Below are positions 1 to 11,596 of a DNA stretch of 64,000 bases, one piece after another. The notes under the pieces are model-generated. The model was not told the origin of the DNA, ran no database searches, and worked only from the letters and a program-made list of their open reading frames with translations. The stretch is from assembly GCA_010094025.1 (NCBI GenBank), contig ML991773.1, positions 372,001 through 436,000 on the forward strand. Reading direction: 5' to 3'. The DNA is from Viridothelium virens. Lineage: Eukaryota; Ascomycota; Dothideomycetes; Trypetheliales; Trypetheliaceae. Position 1 is the stretch's first letter. Every line of letters begins with the position of its first letter. A program made the translations under genes and the position numbers.

Positions 1-3000
1 ACCACTCGGCGGCATAGGCGGCGGCGGAGGGGGCGCACCGCCCGGCGCAGGCGGAGGCGAAGTGGGGCCCTTCGTGGAGGGGCTCTCAGCAGCGGCGTCG
101 GAGTCCATAGCGGAGAGGGGACGGGGCGGGGCCATGGTGCCGAAGAGGATGGAGGCGAGCTGTTTGGCGGAGCCGCCGGTGGGGCCGTCTTCGTCAGAGG
201 AGGAGTCGGAATCCGCGTCGGAGTCGGCGACGGACCAGTCGTCGGTGTCGTCGGAGCGGCCGCGGGTGCGGGTGCCGCTGGGTTGCGGGGGTGGGAGGGA
301 GGTGCTGGTGGTGGTGGAGGAGTTGTTGTTTTCTTGCTGGGTGAGGCGGTGGAAGGGGTTGGTGGAGATTTCGGTGGAGGGGGTTGCGGAGGGGAGGGTG
401 GAGGCGGCGGTCGGGATGCCGCTGTCGTTGTTGGCTTGTCCCATCTTTTTGAAGAAGGGGTTCTTGGTTTCGGGGTCGGCGGGGCCGCTTGCAATGGATG
501 GCGTTGTTGACGCGGCGGGACTGGGTTGTTGGGGAATATTTGGGATAGGTGGTGCTGACGAAGGAGAAGCGACTGGCGCGGCTACGGGAGAGCTGACGTC
601 GCGTGGGAGCTCTTGGCTTGTTGTTGGTGTCGTCTCCTGAGGAGTGATTTCTTGCGGGCCCTCTTCATCTGAAGAGTCCTCATCTCCCAAGCCTTCAAGC
701 TGCATCTGCAATTGCCTTTCGCGTTCCTTGGCAGCTTCGATTTCGGCTCTTTGTGAGGCCAATCGAGCTTCCTTTTCCTTTGCCTCACGTTGGGCGGCCT
801 GCTTCCTCCGCTTTTCCTCTTCTTTCTTAATTTTGCCTTGCTTGACTTGTTCTTCAAGCGCCTTAAGCCGAGCTTGGGAGGCTTCCTGCTCCTTGCGTAG
901 CTCCTCTTCTTGTCGCCTTTCTTCCTCCCTGCATATATCATTAGCAGCGAGACTGTATGATTATTGCTTTGTAACTTACTCCATATTCCTAGTTTCAGCC
1001 TCCATCGCCTCTTGTTGCTCCTTGAGGGCCTGCTCTGCAATTTGCTGCTCAACACGCTTGGCCTCGGCTTCTGCCTGCTTCTGTTCTTGTTGAGCAATAT
1101 CTATTTTGCCCTTTCGTGATGGAGGGGGAGGAGGCTTCTTTCCGGTCGCTTTCACAGCTATCGGCGGTGTAATCTGTTCGTCAGCAAGCCTTCGCTGTCG
1201 TTCCTGCTCACGACGGGCATCTTCTTGTTCAGCTTGGCGAAGTCGATCTTCGCGATCTTTCGCTTCACGCTCTTGTCTTTGCTGCGGACTTTCGCCAGCC
1301 TTTGCAGGAGTTTTGAGACCAAGAGCCGCCAAACGTTCTGCCATACGTTGCTCAGCTTGCTGCTTGATAAATGCAGCTCTTTCCTCGGCTGTTTTGTATG
1401 ATGAGTAAGAGGAGCCGGTTGTCTGAGGAGTTGAAGTAGCTGGCTTGCTTGATGTATCAGAAGTCGGCGCTGGACTATCTGTTCGCGTAAAGCTGCTGCT
1501 ACGACTGCCATTTGCCATTGAAGCAGGCACATCTCTCGACTTTGGTGCACGATTATCGCTACAAGATGTTAACCATAGGAACACTGCCCTTATACGGGTC
1601 AACTTACTCTTCGCGTCTAAGTCTTGCGCTCCGACTGCTGCGTTGCAGGTCAAAAATGAAATCCCGGACTTCATCCTCTACCCCGAGACCATCATCCCAT
1701 CTCCGCCGTTCATGTTCTGTAGTCGAGTCCTCCGTACCTTCCTTGAGCTGAAGATCCAGACCTCTGCCGTAGTCGTTCACGCTCTCTTCTACATCTCTGA
1801 CCATACGCTCATTATTCTCTCTTTCCGTCCGAACCCGAGAGTTTTCTGCATCTAATCGCTCAGCAGCAGCGGAGGCATCAGCACCACCACCAGGTGCTGA
1901 TTTTCCTGTCAGGGCTGCGGACCGCTGTTGCATCATAGCTTTCGCACGCGCTTTGAGTCTATCAGACTCGGTGACGGCGCCACCTGGCCCTGTTCCAACG
2001 ATTGACTCAGCAGCATTTGGATGCGCTTTTGCGTCTTTCAATCGGAAAAGCTCCAATTGCGCATCTGCAATAGCACGCTCGCACCGTCTTACGTTCGAGG
2101 CCATCTCGGGAAGTTTATCTGTCAAATTCTGGAGTTGACGACGAAGTGTCCTCCGTTCCGCATCTGAATCACCAGCCTTAAAGGCAGCGTTGGGATGACT
2201 GTCAATATCTTCCTGTAGTCGTCTGATCCTACGGTAAAGCTCTTCCGCATCCCGCCGATCCTTACGATCCAGAGCGTCTTCCTCGTCAGCCTGATTCTCA
2301 TCTTTAAAATCAATTGCGTCGAGCAAGATCTCTTTCTCGTGGATCAACTTTTTAATCTGGTCAAGGGACATCTCCTCCGTTGACTGGTCAGAAAGAGCTG
2401 GCGAGCCTGGAACTTGTGGAGATGGAGAGCGGCCACCCGCACCAACGCGGTGACGGGCACTTGATCGATAGCCAACTTCATCATCATTGTTCCTAAAGAC
2501 TGTTGCGTCCTTACGTCCACCCGCGTTAGGACTACCACTTCGAAACGAGTGCGATTTCAGATAGCTAACGCCTGTCTTCTGTGGTTGTAGGAAAGCTCCA
2601 GATGATTTTCTATCCTCTGCATCTCGCGACAACAAAGACTTCATGGTTCCGATCGAATCGTTCAAGTTCCGTGTAGAAGGCGGAACGAGCTCAGGAGGTA
2701 GGCGATTGGGGACCGGATATCCGTTCAGTTTGCGATAGATTAAATGCATTGCAATAGCAAATTCGTCGAGATTGAGTCTGCCTCTATCATGTTGATCAGA
2801 TAATGTCCAGATTGCCTCCAAGTCGGACTTTTCTAGTCCGCTCTGTCCGAAGATCTCAATTGCCTGATCACCGCTAATAAATCCTTTATTGAATCCGTCC
2901 CAAGCCTTGAAAAGGTCATCGTAGATTTTCTTCTCGTCTTTGGTCACAGCCCAGGGTACAGTGGCATTTCCTCGAAGGCCAGTTGTAGTGAAGCCAGATT

Positions 3001-4312
3001 CCCGGCCTGGTTGCGGCATCATCTGCTGCTGCAAAGCTGAGATGTTCGGTAGGCCCGACGCGGGAGCATTAACAAGGCCCCACTGACCAGGCCTTCCAGT
3101 GGGCTGAGCATTGAGCGGAGCTAGTCCAGTTTGCTGAGGTGACATATTGTTACCAAAGCCAGTTGGCATGGGTGGCATTGGCGGCCTAGGTCCGCTGTAC
3201 CCGGTGGCCTGTGGCATCCCTCCTTGAAAAGCCGTCGGCTGTGGTTGTAGCTGTGAGGGTTGTTGCTGCTGTTGAAAGCTAGGCTGCGATTGGAAGCCTG
3301 TTGCTTGAGGTTGGAAGCCTGTAGGCTGAGCTGTCATTTGGGACAGCAGTTGAGCATTTGATGGCTGTTGCGGTTGGGGCTGCTGGACCGCGGGTTGACT
3401 GAAGTTTGGCGCGTTTGTTCGCTGCGCTTCTTGAGGCTGATTATCAGCCACGCCAAATGAGATGATATCGACCATGCTTGAGACTTCATTTTTTACTCGC
3501 TCCGGGAGGCTCGACGGCAATTGCTTGCCGGTGAGCTTCAAGTTACAAAGATACATTGCGAGTGCGAATTCGGGAAAAAGTAATTGGCCAGATTTGGTTG
3601 TATCGGAGAGAGTCCTAGCAATTGTTAGTTTACCGCGGCTCTGTATCCCTACTTGTTGCTTGATTCCATACCATACGTGGGATAGGTCGTCACCAGACAA
3701 TTTCGACCTCAATAACAAGTCTTTCGCTTGATCTCCTGAGAGTGCTTGCCCATTTCCCGCCGCAGACTTGAATAGTTGCTCAAATTTTGCCTGATCTTGT
3801 GCAGTGATGAAAGACAACCTAATATTTGGTATTTTAGATCCGCCAATGGATTGCTTGCGAGCAGGCATCTGCGGCGCTGGTGATCGAAAGGAGTCGGCCA
3901 TTTGCGCAGACGTGAGCCCTGTCTTCTGGGGCTGCTGCTGAGGTGCATCTGGAAAACTCTGCTGACCAGTCTGGAAAGGCTGTTGCGGTTGCTGAAAGTT
4001 CTGCTGGCCAGTCTGAAATTGCTGCTGTTGAGGCTGTTGAAAGGATTGCTGTTGCGGTTGCTGAAACGATTGGTTGTTCTGGCCTGGATAGCCGGTATAC
4101 TGAGGTTGCTGCTGAGGCAAATTCTGCTGTTGCCCTGGAAAGCCCGTAGACTGAGGTTGGAGAGGCCCTCCTCCAGGGTAACCAGTAAATTGTTGTTGCA
4201 GCGGTGCTCCCGGAAAGCCGTTTTGCTGCTGGAAAGATGTCTGCCCATATTGAGATTGGCCCGGCCGCCCACTGGGGGCTCCTCCCAGATACGAGCTCGA
4301 GCCCGAATACAT
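1..4312 (-). CDS. PAN1: Actin cytoskeleton-regulatory protein Pan1 (EH-domain endocytic scaffold), 3' end cut by window edge
   Basis: Exons (minus): 3672-4312, 1608-3614, 980-1558 and <1-928; about 1385 residues are visible. Pan1 scaffolds the Pan1-Sla1-End3 endocytic coat and activates Arp2/3 at cortical actin patches. Seen: an N-terminal Gln/Pro-rich region with repeated xxQxTG motifs (known targets of Ark/Prk kinases in yeast); a first EH domain at about 170-256; a second EH domain at about 435-526 with [17 protein letters not shown]; a long coiled coil rich in Glu/Arg/Gln; then an acidic stretch and a Pro-rich tail running off the left edge. The WH2-like end is not visible. The intron at 3615-3671 is 57 nt and in frame; removing it restores [11 protein letters not shown] in EH1. 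Start chosen at the first ATG ([11 protein letters not shown]), typical of fungal Pan1. A 189-nt divergent promoter is shared with the small gene at 4502. Confidence 0.95.
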
Positions 4313-4501
4313 GGCGATGAGGCAGACTGAGAATTAGCAAGAGACGACTAGAGACTTGTCAAGGTGGAGAGGAAGTGCGGCGTCGAGAGCGTGAGAGCTT
4401 GGTCGGTGGTCTGGCGGAAGCAGGGTGCCCCTAGTCCGCGCGTCATGCTGCGGGCTCCTGTTTGGCCGCTCGACGTAGCATTCTCTCCCACTACAAGAGC
4501 G

Positions 4502-4819
4502 ATGGCTTCCAAGGACAACACAGATTCCCAAGGCGAAGACACCGACCTGGCCAAGGTGATGATTCTAATTGAGACTGTAACTGTTGTGATACTGACAGCC
4601 ATCTCGCAGGCATTTCAGGAGATTGCCCAAGGCGAACGACAGGCGTCAGCGATAGAGAACAATCTGACTTCCCTGGAAAAAAAGCTTGATGAATTGTTGG
4701 CTAGAGCAAATGAGGATCAAAAGAACATACAATCTCTTGCAAATAACTCTAAAGTCGGATCGCAGGGGGACTCGGCCAACACAAAAGAAGCCACTAGCAA
4801 AGACGTTGCGGAGAAATAG
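4502..4819 (+). CDS. Small coiled-coil protein, unknown function (87 aa)
   Basis: Exons 4502-4555 and 4610-4819. The 54-nt intron has a good branch site (TACTGAC) and a CAG acceptor, and is a multiple of three, so an unspliced reading stays open and gives a longer, less likely protein. Spliced product: MASKDNTDSQ... followed by AFQEIAQGERQASAIENNL, a predicted amphipathic coiled coil at about 19-60 with heptad-like Leu/Ile, then a polar Ser/Lys/Glu tail. No domain recognised and no targeting signal visible. Divergent from PAN1 and convergent with MRI1. An upstream in-frame ATG at 4364 exists, but the region between looks like leader sequence. Confidence 0.65.
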   Translation: MASKDNTDSQGEDTDLAKVMILIETVTVVILTAISQAFQEIAQGERQASAIENNLTSLEKKLDELLARANEDQKNIQSLANNSKVGSQGDSANTKEATSKDVAEK

Positions 4820-5033
4820 CACTTAAGTTTAGGGCAAGCTCAAGGTCGAAGCATCTATTCTCTCACTAATCGCTCCTCGAAGCCTTAGATGGTGGAGGCG
4901 GAATCGCACCTTGAGGGCAGAAAGACCAATGTCGGATCGAGTCGCCAGTAGAAGGCGTTCATCAAATATTAAAGTCTATGGACTGGATGAATTCATCACA
5001 TTATCTCTCCAATGCCCGCCGTCTGGCTACTGG

Positions 5034-6240
5034 CTATCTCAGGCCATCCTCGAATAGCTTGGCCAAATCGAATTTGCCCTGAGAGTCCTTCTCTGCCACA
5101 CCAACTTCTGTTATGATACCATCAATCAGCTCTGCTGGGGTTACATCAAACGCTGGATTCCAGACATTGATACCCTCGGCCGCGATGCTTACAGTCTCCA
5201 CCTGCCCAAGGTCTAGCGAAACGCCATCATGTCGCGGCCCTTTGATCAACTTGACCTCCTTTCCAGGACGCTCTTCAATTATGATATCGGAGCCCTTGTG
5301 GGTGTCCAAATCAATCGTGGTCCGCGGTGCTGCCACCAAAAACTTTACGCCGTGATGTCGAGCAAGGACCGCTAAACCATACGTCCCGATCTTATTTGCA
5401 GTATCACCATTGGCAACTACCCGATCAGCACCCACAACGATAGCCGCGATCCGCGACTGTGAAAGCAAGGCTGCAGCCATGGAGTCCGTGATAAGTGTAG
5501 AAGATATTTTGTCGTGAACAAGCTCAAAAGCGGTCAAGCGTGAGCCCTGGTTATATGGTCTGGTTTCGGTGCAAAAAGCCTGCGTGAGAGAACCGTTGGT
5601 ATGCAATGAGCGAACAACACCAAGAGCTGTACCGTATCCAGCAGTCGCCAAAGACCTGAAAGATTCAGAAAATCATCTCTTGTGCACGCACACGATCGAA
5701 AGCTGTACAATACCCTGTATTGCAATGTGTCAATACGCTGACTTGACCCGTTGCCTCCGATGCTGCCTTCTTTATAATCCACTCCGCGCCATGTTTCCCA
5801 ATCGCTTCGTTGTCGGCAACATCATCAATAAGCATCTGCTCTGCTGCCTTCACATATGCTACTTGGACTTCATTGCCAGACGCGCCTGGTCTACTCGCAG
5901 CAGACTGAACTACTTTCTTCAATTTCCTTGCCGCGTCCGCAAGATTGACCGCTGTTGGCCGACTTGTGACAAGATAGTCAAGCTTTTCGCTGATGAAGAC
6001 GCTCACCTCGTCTCCTACCTGAGACAACTTGCTGTTGCTGGCCAGGCTTTGCAACTCGACAGCTAAAGCCAACGCCGCAACGATTGCTATCGCTGGTGCA
6101 CCTCGTGTCCGCATTTCTTTGATAGCATGCCAGGCATCTTGAGAGTTTTTTATCTCATCAAATTGTTCCGCATGTGGTAGTTTCAACTGATCGAGTATCT
6201 TGAGATCACCGCGTTGATACTGAATCGCTTGGAGAACCAT
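5034..6240 (-). CDS. MRI1: Methylthioribose-1-phosphate isomerase (methionine salvage)
   Basis: Exons (minus): 5714-6240 and 5034-5655, with a 58-nt intron at 5656-5713; 382 aa, the usual length. Family role: aldose-ketose isomerisation of 5-methylthioribose-1-phosphate to 5-methylthioribulose-1-phosphate in the methionine salvage pathway, in the cytosol. Seen: [18 protein letters not shown] near the N-terminus, the catalytic cysteine in THCNTG (Cys173, directly before the splice junction), [17 protein letters not shown], and the catalytic aspartate in [16 protein letters not shown] (Asp253). Both catalytic residues are intact. The eIF2B-alpha-like relatives lack this Cys/Asp pair, so the isomerase assignment is firm. 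Divergent from the aldo-keto reductase, with a 323-nt shared upstream region. Confidence 0.95.
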
Positions 6241-6563
6241 GGTGCATAGCTGCTATGAAACAAGCTTAGTGCAGTGTCTGCTTGTCCAGGTAGCCCACAA
6301 TTACTGCCGACACTAGAACGGGCGGTGTGATGAAAAGTGTTTTTGCCGCGTCTATGATACTCAATCAGGAAATTTCTTTCCAGGTTTCTTGACGTCACAA
6401 TGTACACGCTCCCAGATACCTGGGAAGGTCCGGTGTACTCGGTAACGGGCCGGATGCTGATGATCTCTTCCTTCGGCTGCTTGATAAAGTGGCTTGCTCT
6501 AGCTACCTATATCCAATTTTCTCGTCTCCTACGGGATCTTCCTGAACTTATCGAAATTCAACC
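6241..6563. other. Divergent intergenic region, MRI1 / aldo-keto reductase
   Basis: 323 nt between two divergently transcribed starts, presumably holding both promoters. A pyrimidine-rich stretch (ccaattttctcgtctcctac, about 6512-6531) lies just before the plus-strand start. No other feature was recognised. Confidence 0.5.
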
Positions 6564-7530
6564 ATGCCTCATTCACGACAGACTTCCAAAGCTTCTGCGA
6601 ATGGGGACCCACATAAGCTCACGCTCCAATCGTCTACACAACTGCCCAACTCCAAAGTTACCATTCCACGCCTCGGCTTCGGCGTATATTTGAGTTCTGG
6701 AGCTACTTGCCTGTCGTCCTGCCTTACAGCTTTCCATACAGGCTACCGTCACATTGATACCGCTCAATACTATGCGAATGAACAGCAAGTCGGACGAGCC
6801 ATTCTCGAAGCCGGCATCCCACGTTCTGAGCTCTTCATCACCTCCAAGATCTTAGCTCCTGCAACAAGCCCTCAGAACCCTGGTGTACCGGATGAGCATG
6901 AGACTTACCTAAGCATCATTGGAAGTACGAAGCATATTGCCGCTGGGGAAAAGGGATACATCGACCTGTTCTTGATACATAGTCCCAGCAGTGGTCCTCA
7001 AGGGAGGAAAACGCTATGGAAGGGCCTTGAAAGAGCTTATAGAGAGGGCAGGGTAAGGGCGATTGGAGTGAGTAATTTTGGTGCTGGACATATTGAAGAG
7101 TTGAAAGAGTATGCGGAGGTGTGGCCGCCTCATGTGAACCAGATTGAGGTAAGCTTCAGGAAATACTTGCGAGAGACAGATTATTGATGCAATCCAGCTC
7201 CATCCGTGGTGCCAGCAGCGGCAGGCCGTGGAATACTGTCAGAAACATGGTATTGTTATCGAGGCTTACTGCCCTCTCGTGCGAAATGAGAAGGCCAAGG
7301 ACGAGACGCTACTCCGACTCTCCAAAAAGCACAACAAAACCGCAGGCCAAGTATTAATCCGATGGAGCCTGCAGAAGGGCTGGGTACCTCTGCCGAAATC
7401 CGACACCCCGTCCCGGATTGAGGGAAACGCGGATGTATTTGACTTTAATTTAGATAATGACGATATGGCGGCTCTTGATAGTCTCGACATGGGAGATAAG
7501 GGTGCTATCGTCGAGGTCGTAAAGAATTGA
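6564..7530 (+). CDS. Aldo-keto reductase (AKR superfamily), 305 aa
   Basis: Exons 6564-7148 and 7198-7530; the 49-nt intron (GTAAGC...CCAG) joins NQIE to LHPWCQQ, a conserved AKR block. Family role: NADPH-dependent reduction of aldehydes or ketones on a TIM barrel in the cytosol. Seen: LGFGVY at about 37-42; the catalytic tetrad Asp65 and Tyr70 (HIDTAQYYANE), Lys95 (ITSKI) and His139 (LFLIHSP); GVSNFG for the barrel; and a C-terminal cofactor region PLPKSDTPSRIEGN. All four catalytic residues are present. The sequence resembles the AKR group that includes 2,5-diketogluconate-reductase-like fungal proteins; the substrate cannot be inferred. No metabolic cluster surrounds it. Confidence 0.92.
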
Positions 7531-8546
7531 AGCTGGCGGGAGAGACCATTACCAATATACAGTATCATGCGATTAGATAACTTCTTGTAATCGAAATATT
7601 GAACAAGAGCAACATGGCATGAGATTGTTGTAGAACAGCACGGAAGGCTAAATCTACCTGCCTTTCCTTAAATCTTGTACTGAGTATCATGCCATCATAA
7701 CTTTTGAAGGTTCGCTCCGCGAATGCCAATCTCACACCTCACCCGCTTTGCTGTCAATTAGAAATTGGATCTATAGATCCGAGTGGTTCCAGAAGTAGAG
7801 GGCCCTACCAATCAACGCAAAAATTGTCCACTTAACTCAACATCCTAAAAATTGGCAGTGAAGATTGAGCGGTATCAAAAAATTCTCCTCGCCCAAAACA
7901 TGTAGCTGCGACGCTTTAAATTGACTCACATTAAAAGATCCTAGGACTTATTTCTGAACACCTGTGGTCTGTGAAATCCAACGATCGATCAAAGAGTGGC
8001 CCGGATTACTCTCAGTGACACCTGCGTACCATCGAATGAGTGTAATCACAATGCTGGGAATTCTTCTTTTGGATACTTGATGTAAAAGTGTCACATGTAA
8101 TTGGCGTCGTCTTGCAATGGTCTTGTACGGCAGGCCATTGCGATCCCTCCCACTGTTCCAAATGGAACCAGAGAGGCACCGCACCCAAGGCCTACAGTTT
8201 AATTTAATATCCACTCGACTGACGGATCTCGCTGTCATGGGAAACCGCTCATCGTCCACGGACGATGGGTACCTCGGTCGAAAATGTAATGAGTTGAGTG
8301 TTTAGATTTGCGTTGTTCTGAAGAAGAGAAAAAAAGGGGAGAGTGTTGCGGAGGTCGGAAGAAAATGCCTCGCGGCGGCAGAATTTCTTCACCGCCCAGA
8401 GAGACTGACGTACCTGAGCGTGCTGAGGTACCTCGAAGGCACTGAGGGGTGGAGGGGCACAAGAGGGTTCGTGAAGCGAAAATGTTCCAAATATTTGGCC
8501 TAATTACTCACTAACTTCCTACGGAGTAAGCTTGTCAAACTTTACA
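7531..8546. other. Intergenic region upstream of ADE16/17
   Basis: About 1 kb with only short fortuitous reading frames. It contains one TGACTCA heptamer at 7922-7928, the core bound by Gcn4/CpcA-type bZIP activators, about 620 nt before the purine gene. That distance makes a role uncertain. No RNA gene or repeat was recognised. Confidence 0.45.
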
Positions 8547-10565
8547 ATGACTTCTGCTAACCCTCAAAAGATCGGTCCGTCCTCTTGTACATTTATCAAT
8601 GGTTGGAACTAACTTTGGCAGCTATACTTTCCACATACGACAAAACAGGCCTTCTTGACCTCGCCAAAGGTCTTACCAAAAACAATGTCAGGCTTCTCGG
8701 GTCCGGAGGCACTGCGAAGCTTGTCAGAGAGGCTGGCTTTCCAGTCGAGTGAGTTTGGCAAAGTCAGCTGGACCTCAACCAAGCAAAGACTGACGACGCC
8801 ATGCTTCTTCAAGAGATATATCTGCCATAACGAAAGCTCCTGAGATGCTCGCCGGCCGTGTCAAGACTCTTCATCCTGTGGTTCATGGTGGAATCCTGGC
8901 AAGAAATCTCGAGTCTGATGAAAAAGATCTTGCCGATCAGAAGATTGACAAGGTTGACTATGTAGTCTGCAATCTATACCCATTCAAAGAGACTGTCTCC
9001 AAGATTGGCGTTACTGTACCTGAAGCTGTGGAAGAAATAGATATTGGAGGCGTGACCTTGATCAGGGCTGCTGCGAAGAATCATTCCCGCGTTACCATCC
9101 TCAGCGACCCCAATGACTATCCAACTTTCCTTGAAGAATTGGAAAAAGGGGATATATCCGAGCGGAGCAGACAGCTATACGCGCTCAAAGCGTTCGAACA
9201 AACTGCCGATTACGATACAGCAATATCGGGGTTCTTCAGAAGCCATTTTGCTGGGGAGGGTCTTCAGCAGATGCAACTGAGATATGGTGCTAATCCCCAC
9301 CAAAAGTCAGCTTCGGCATTCATGACGGACAGGAATCTACCTTTCAAGGTCTGCTGCGGTGCACCTGGCTATATAAATCTCCTTGACGCCGTACGTTTCC
9401 CACGATCATTTCTAACCTTAATTTCAGTCTAACAATATCATTTAGCTCAACGCCTGGCCTCTTGTAAAAGAACTGCATGCTGCTCTTGACACTCCCGCTG
9501 CCGCTAGCTTTAAACATGTCTCCCCGGCTGGAGCTGCCATCGGAACGCCACTCACACATTCTGAAAGACTGGTGTACATGGTCGACGATATCGATGGCAT
9601 CGATACCTCACCCCTTGCACGAGCTTACGCAAGAGCACGAGGGGCGGACAGAATGTCTAGCTTTGGGGACATAATTGCATTGTCAGATGAAGTTGACGTA
9701 TGGATCAAACGCCGAGACAAGAGACCTTAGGAAGGAGACTAACTACTCTCTCCAGGTGCCCACAGCGAAAATAATAAGTCGAGAGGTTTCCGACGGCGTC
9801 ATTGCTCCTGCTTACGCGAAGGAGGCTTTGGAAATCTTAAGCAAGAAGAAGGGTGGCAAATACCTCGTTCTTCAGATAGAGAAAGACTACGAACCCTCGC
9901 CGCAAGAATTCCGCACAGTCTTCGGCATCACCCTCTCACAACACCGCAACGACGCTCAGATTCTCCCCAAGGACACGTTTGCAAGCGTCATTACTCCTAA
10001 AGATGCAGTGATCCCTGAGCCCGCAGCTCGAGACCTTACCGTCGCTACCATTGCTCTGAAATACACTCAATCCAACTCCGTCTGCTACGCCAAGAACGGC
10101 CAGGTTGTCGGTCTCGGCGCGGGACAACAGAGTCGCATCCACTGCACCCGCTTGGCCGGCGACAAGGCCGACAACTGGTGGATGCGCTTCCATGACCGCG
10201 CGCTCAACATCAAATGGAAAAAGGGTACCAAGCGACCCGACAAGAGCAACGCGATTGACATGCTGTGCAGTGGCGTGATTCCTCAGTCTGGGATCGAGAA
10301 GGAGGACTACGAGAGGAATTTCGAAGAGGTTCCACAGCCTTTCAGTCAGGAGGAGAGGGAGGCCTGGTTGGCGGAGTTGAAGGATGTGGCGCTCAGCAGC
10401 GACGCATTCTTCCCCTTCATCGATAACGTCTTCCGAGCTGGGCGATCTGGTGTGAAATACATTGCTGCGCCGTTGGGGAGTCAGAATGACGGAGCTGTAA
10501 TCGAGACGGCCCAGAAATTAGGGATTACTTTCTCCGAGCAGCATATTCGTCTCTTCCATCACTAA
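8547..10565 (+). CDS. ADE17: Bifunctional AICAR transformylase / IMP cyclohydrolase (purine biosynthesis)
   Basis: Five exons: 8547-8574, 8622-8748, 8814-9390, 9446-9697 and 9756-10565; 597 aa, matching the usual ~590. Family role: the last two steps of de novo purine synthesis, AICAR to FAICAR (10-formyl-THF) and FAICAR to IMP, in the cytosol. Seen: the N-terminal MGS-like IMP cyclohydrolase domain with [30 protein letters not shown] and GRVKTLHP; then the transformylase domain with the catalytic Lys267-His268 pair in [13 protein letters not shown], and [16 protein letters not shown] near the C-terminus. The third exon uses an AAG acceptor that restores VEDISAI. Yeast has two paralogues (ADE16 and ADE17); the symbol is used for the family. 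Confidence 0.96.
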
Positions 10566-11596
10566 TGAGCTATAGCCGAAACGCTCCGAGGAGAATTAGC
10601 AACGGGAAGTCTCCTTGGTAACGTGGTGGGCTAAGGAAAAGCGTGCTTTTCAATAGACTTCAATCTTACTATCAACTTTGCTAGATACCATTCAAAGCAG
10701 TGATGCCGGTACGACATCAACATACTATTTCAGGTTACGAAGGACACGATAAGCGGATTAGTCCGCTTGGATTTCTATGCTCAATTGTTTGTAAGGACTT
10801 CTGAATTCCGTCATGTACTGTTCAGTTACCTATCGATCTGAGTCAACCACACTCGAGATTAGATGTGACCGCCTTGAAATGAAATGCCATCGAATGCCAT
10901 CGATGATCAACGCCGTTTCCATCACGCTTCCAGGATTCTTTCCATCATCTGAGCTCAACCCACTCCGTCGCCATGCATTGACGCCTGGTGTTGTGTGTGA
11001 TTCAAAGAGGGAAGGCATTAAGAATGCAGGAAGATTGGGCCAGATTCCCATTTGAAATGAGATCAGTTGAAAAAAGACGCCGCTCTCGCCGCATATGCAG
11101 GTTCGCTTCTGATTACCATGAGAGTAGAGGAAAGAAAAAAAAAAAAAAAAGCCACATCCCATGAGACATCTGCTAATTAAGCGATGTGTCAACCTCCCAA
11201 ATTGGGGGCATGCAGCCTCGAAATAATCATCGTCGTTGTCAACGTCCAGTCGTTCCAGCCATCGGTAAAACCGTTTCGGTTTTCCTGCTGCTCCAAGTCC
11301 TCCAATGTTAGTCAAAGTGATTTCTTCCGGTAAATTTTCGAATTTTCCACGAGAAATGCGTGATGCTTTTGGGTCTCGGATCTCCAGAAGAGGCCAACAG
11401 ATGCATCAAAATCGCATCTTTGGAAAAATCCAGATCAAAAACAGGGTTTTCTCGTGGAGGATCTCCAGAAAACCAACGGATGCACCAAGCAAGCATCCTC
11501 GGAATCTTTCCGGATGATCTTTCTGTGAATCATACAGATCTCATCACTCACGGGTATCCCTCTCACCTCAGAATCGCAACGCCTCCCTCATCACCC
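10566..11596. other. Intergenic region with a 16-A run, an 81-bp imperfect tandem duplication and a possible gene remnant
   Basis: The region carries a 16-base poly-A run (11135-11150) and an imperfect tandem duplication (11378-11437 and 11459-11520; both copies begin GGATCTCCAGAA). On the minus strand an open frame runs through 11320-11180 and encodes TNIGGLGAAGKPKRFYRWLE and then LDVDNDDDYFEAACP. It has no usable ATG and is followed by low complexity. This may be a decayed exon; I do not call it a gene. Confidence 0.4.
11378..11520. repeat. Imperfect tandem duplication, two ~60-nt copies at an 81-nt period
   Basis: Copies at 11378-11437 and 11459-11520 both begin GGATCTCCAGAA and continue with CCAAC(A/G)GATGCA(T/C)CAA and an ending like CCGGAT/CCAGAT. 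They differ by small indels. No coding role is established; the copies lie just upstream, on the minus strand, of the possible gene remnant at 11320-11180. Confidence 0.6.

Noticed and set aside
582-1097. 171-codon minus-strand frame inside the PAN1 3' part
   Set aside because: Lys/Arg-rich out-of-frame shadow of the PAN1 coiled coil; it also reads through the PAN1 intron at 929-979.
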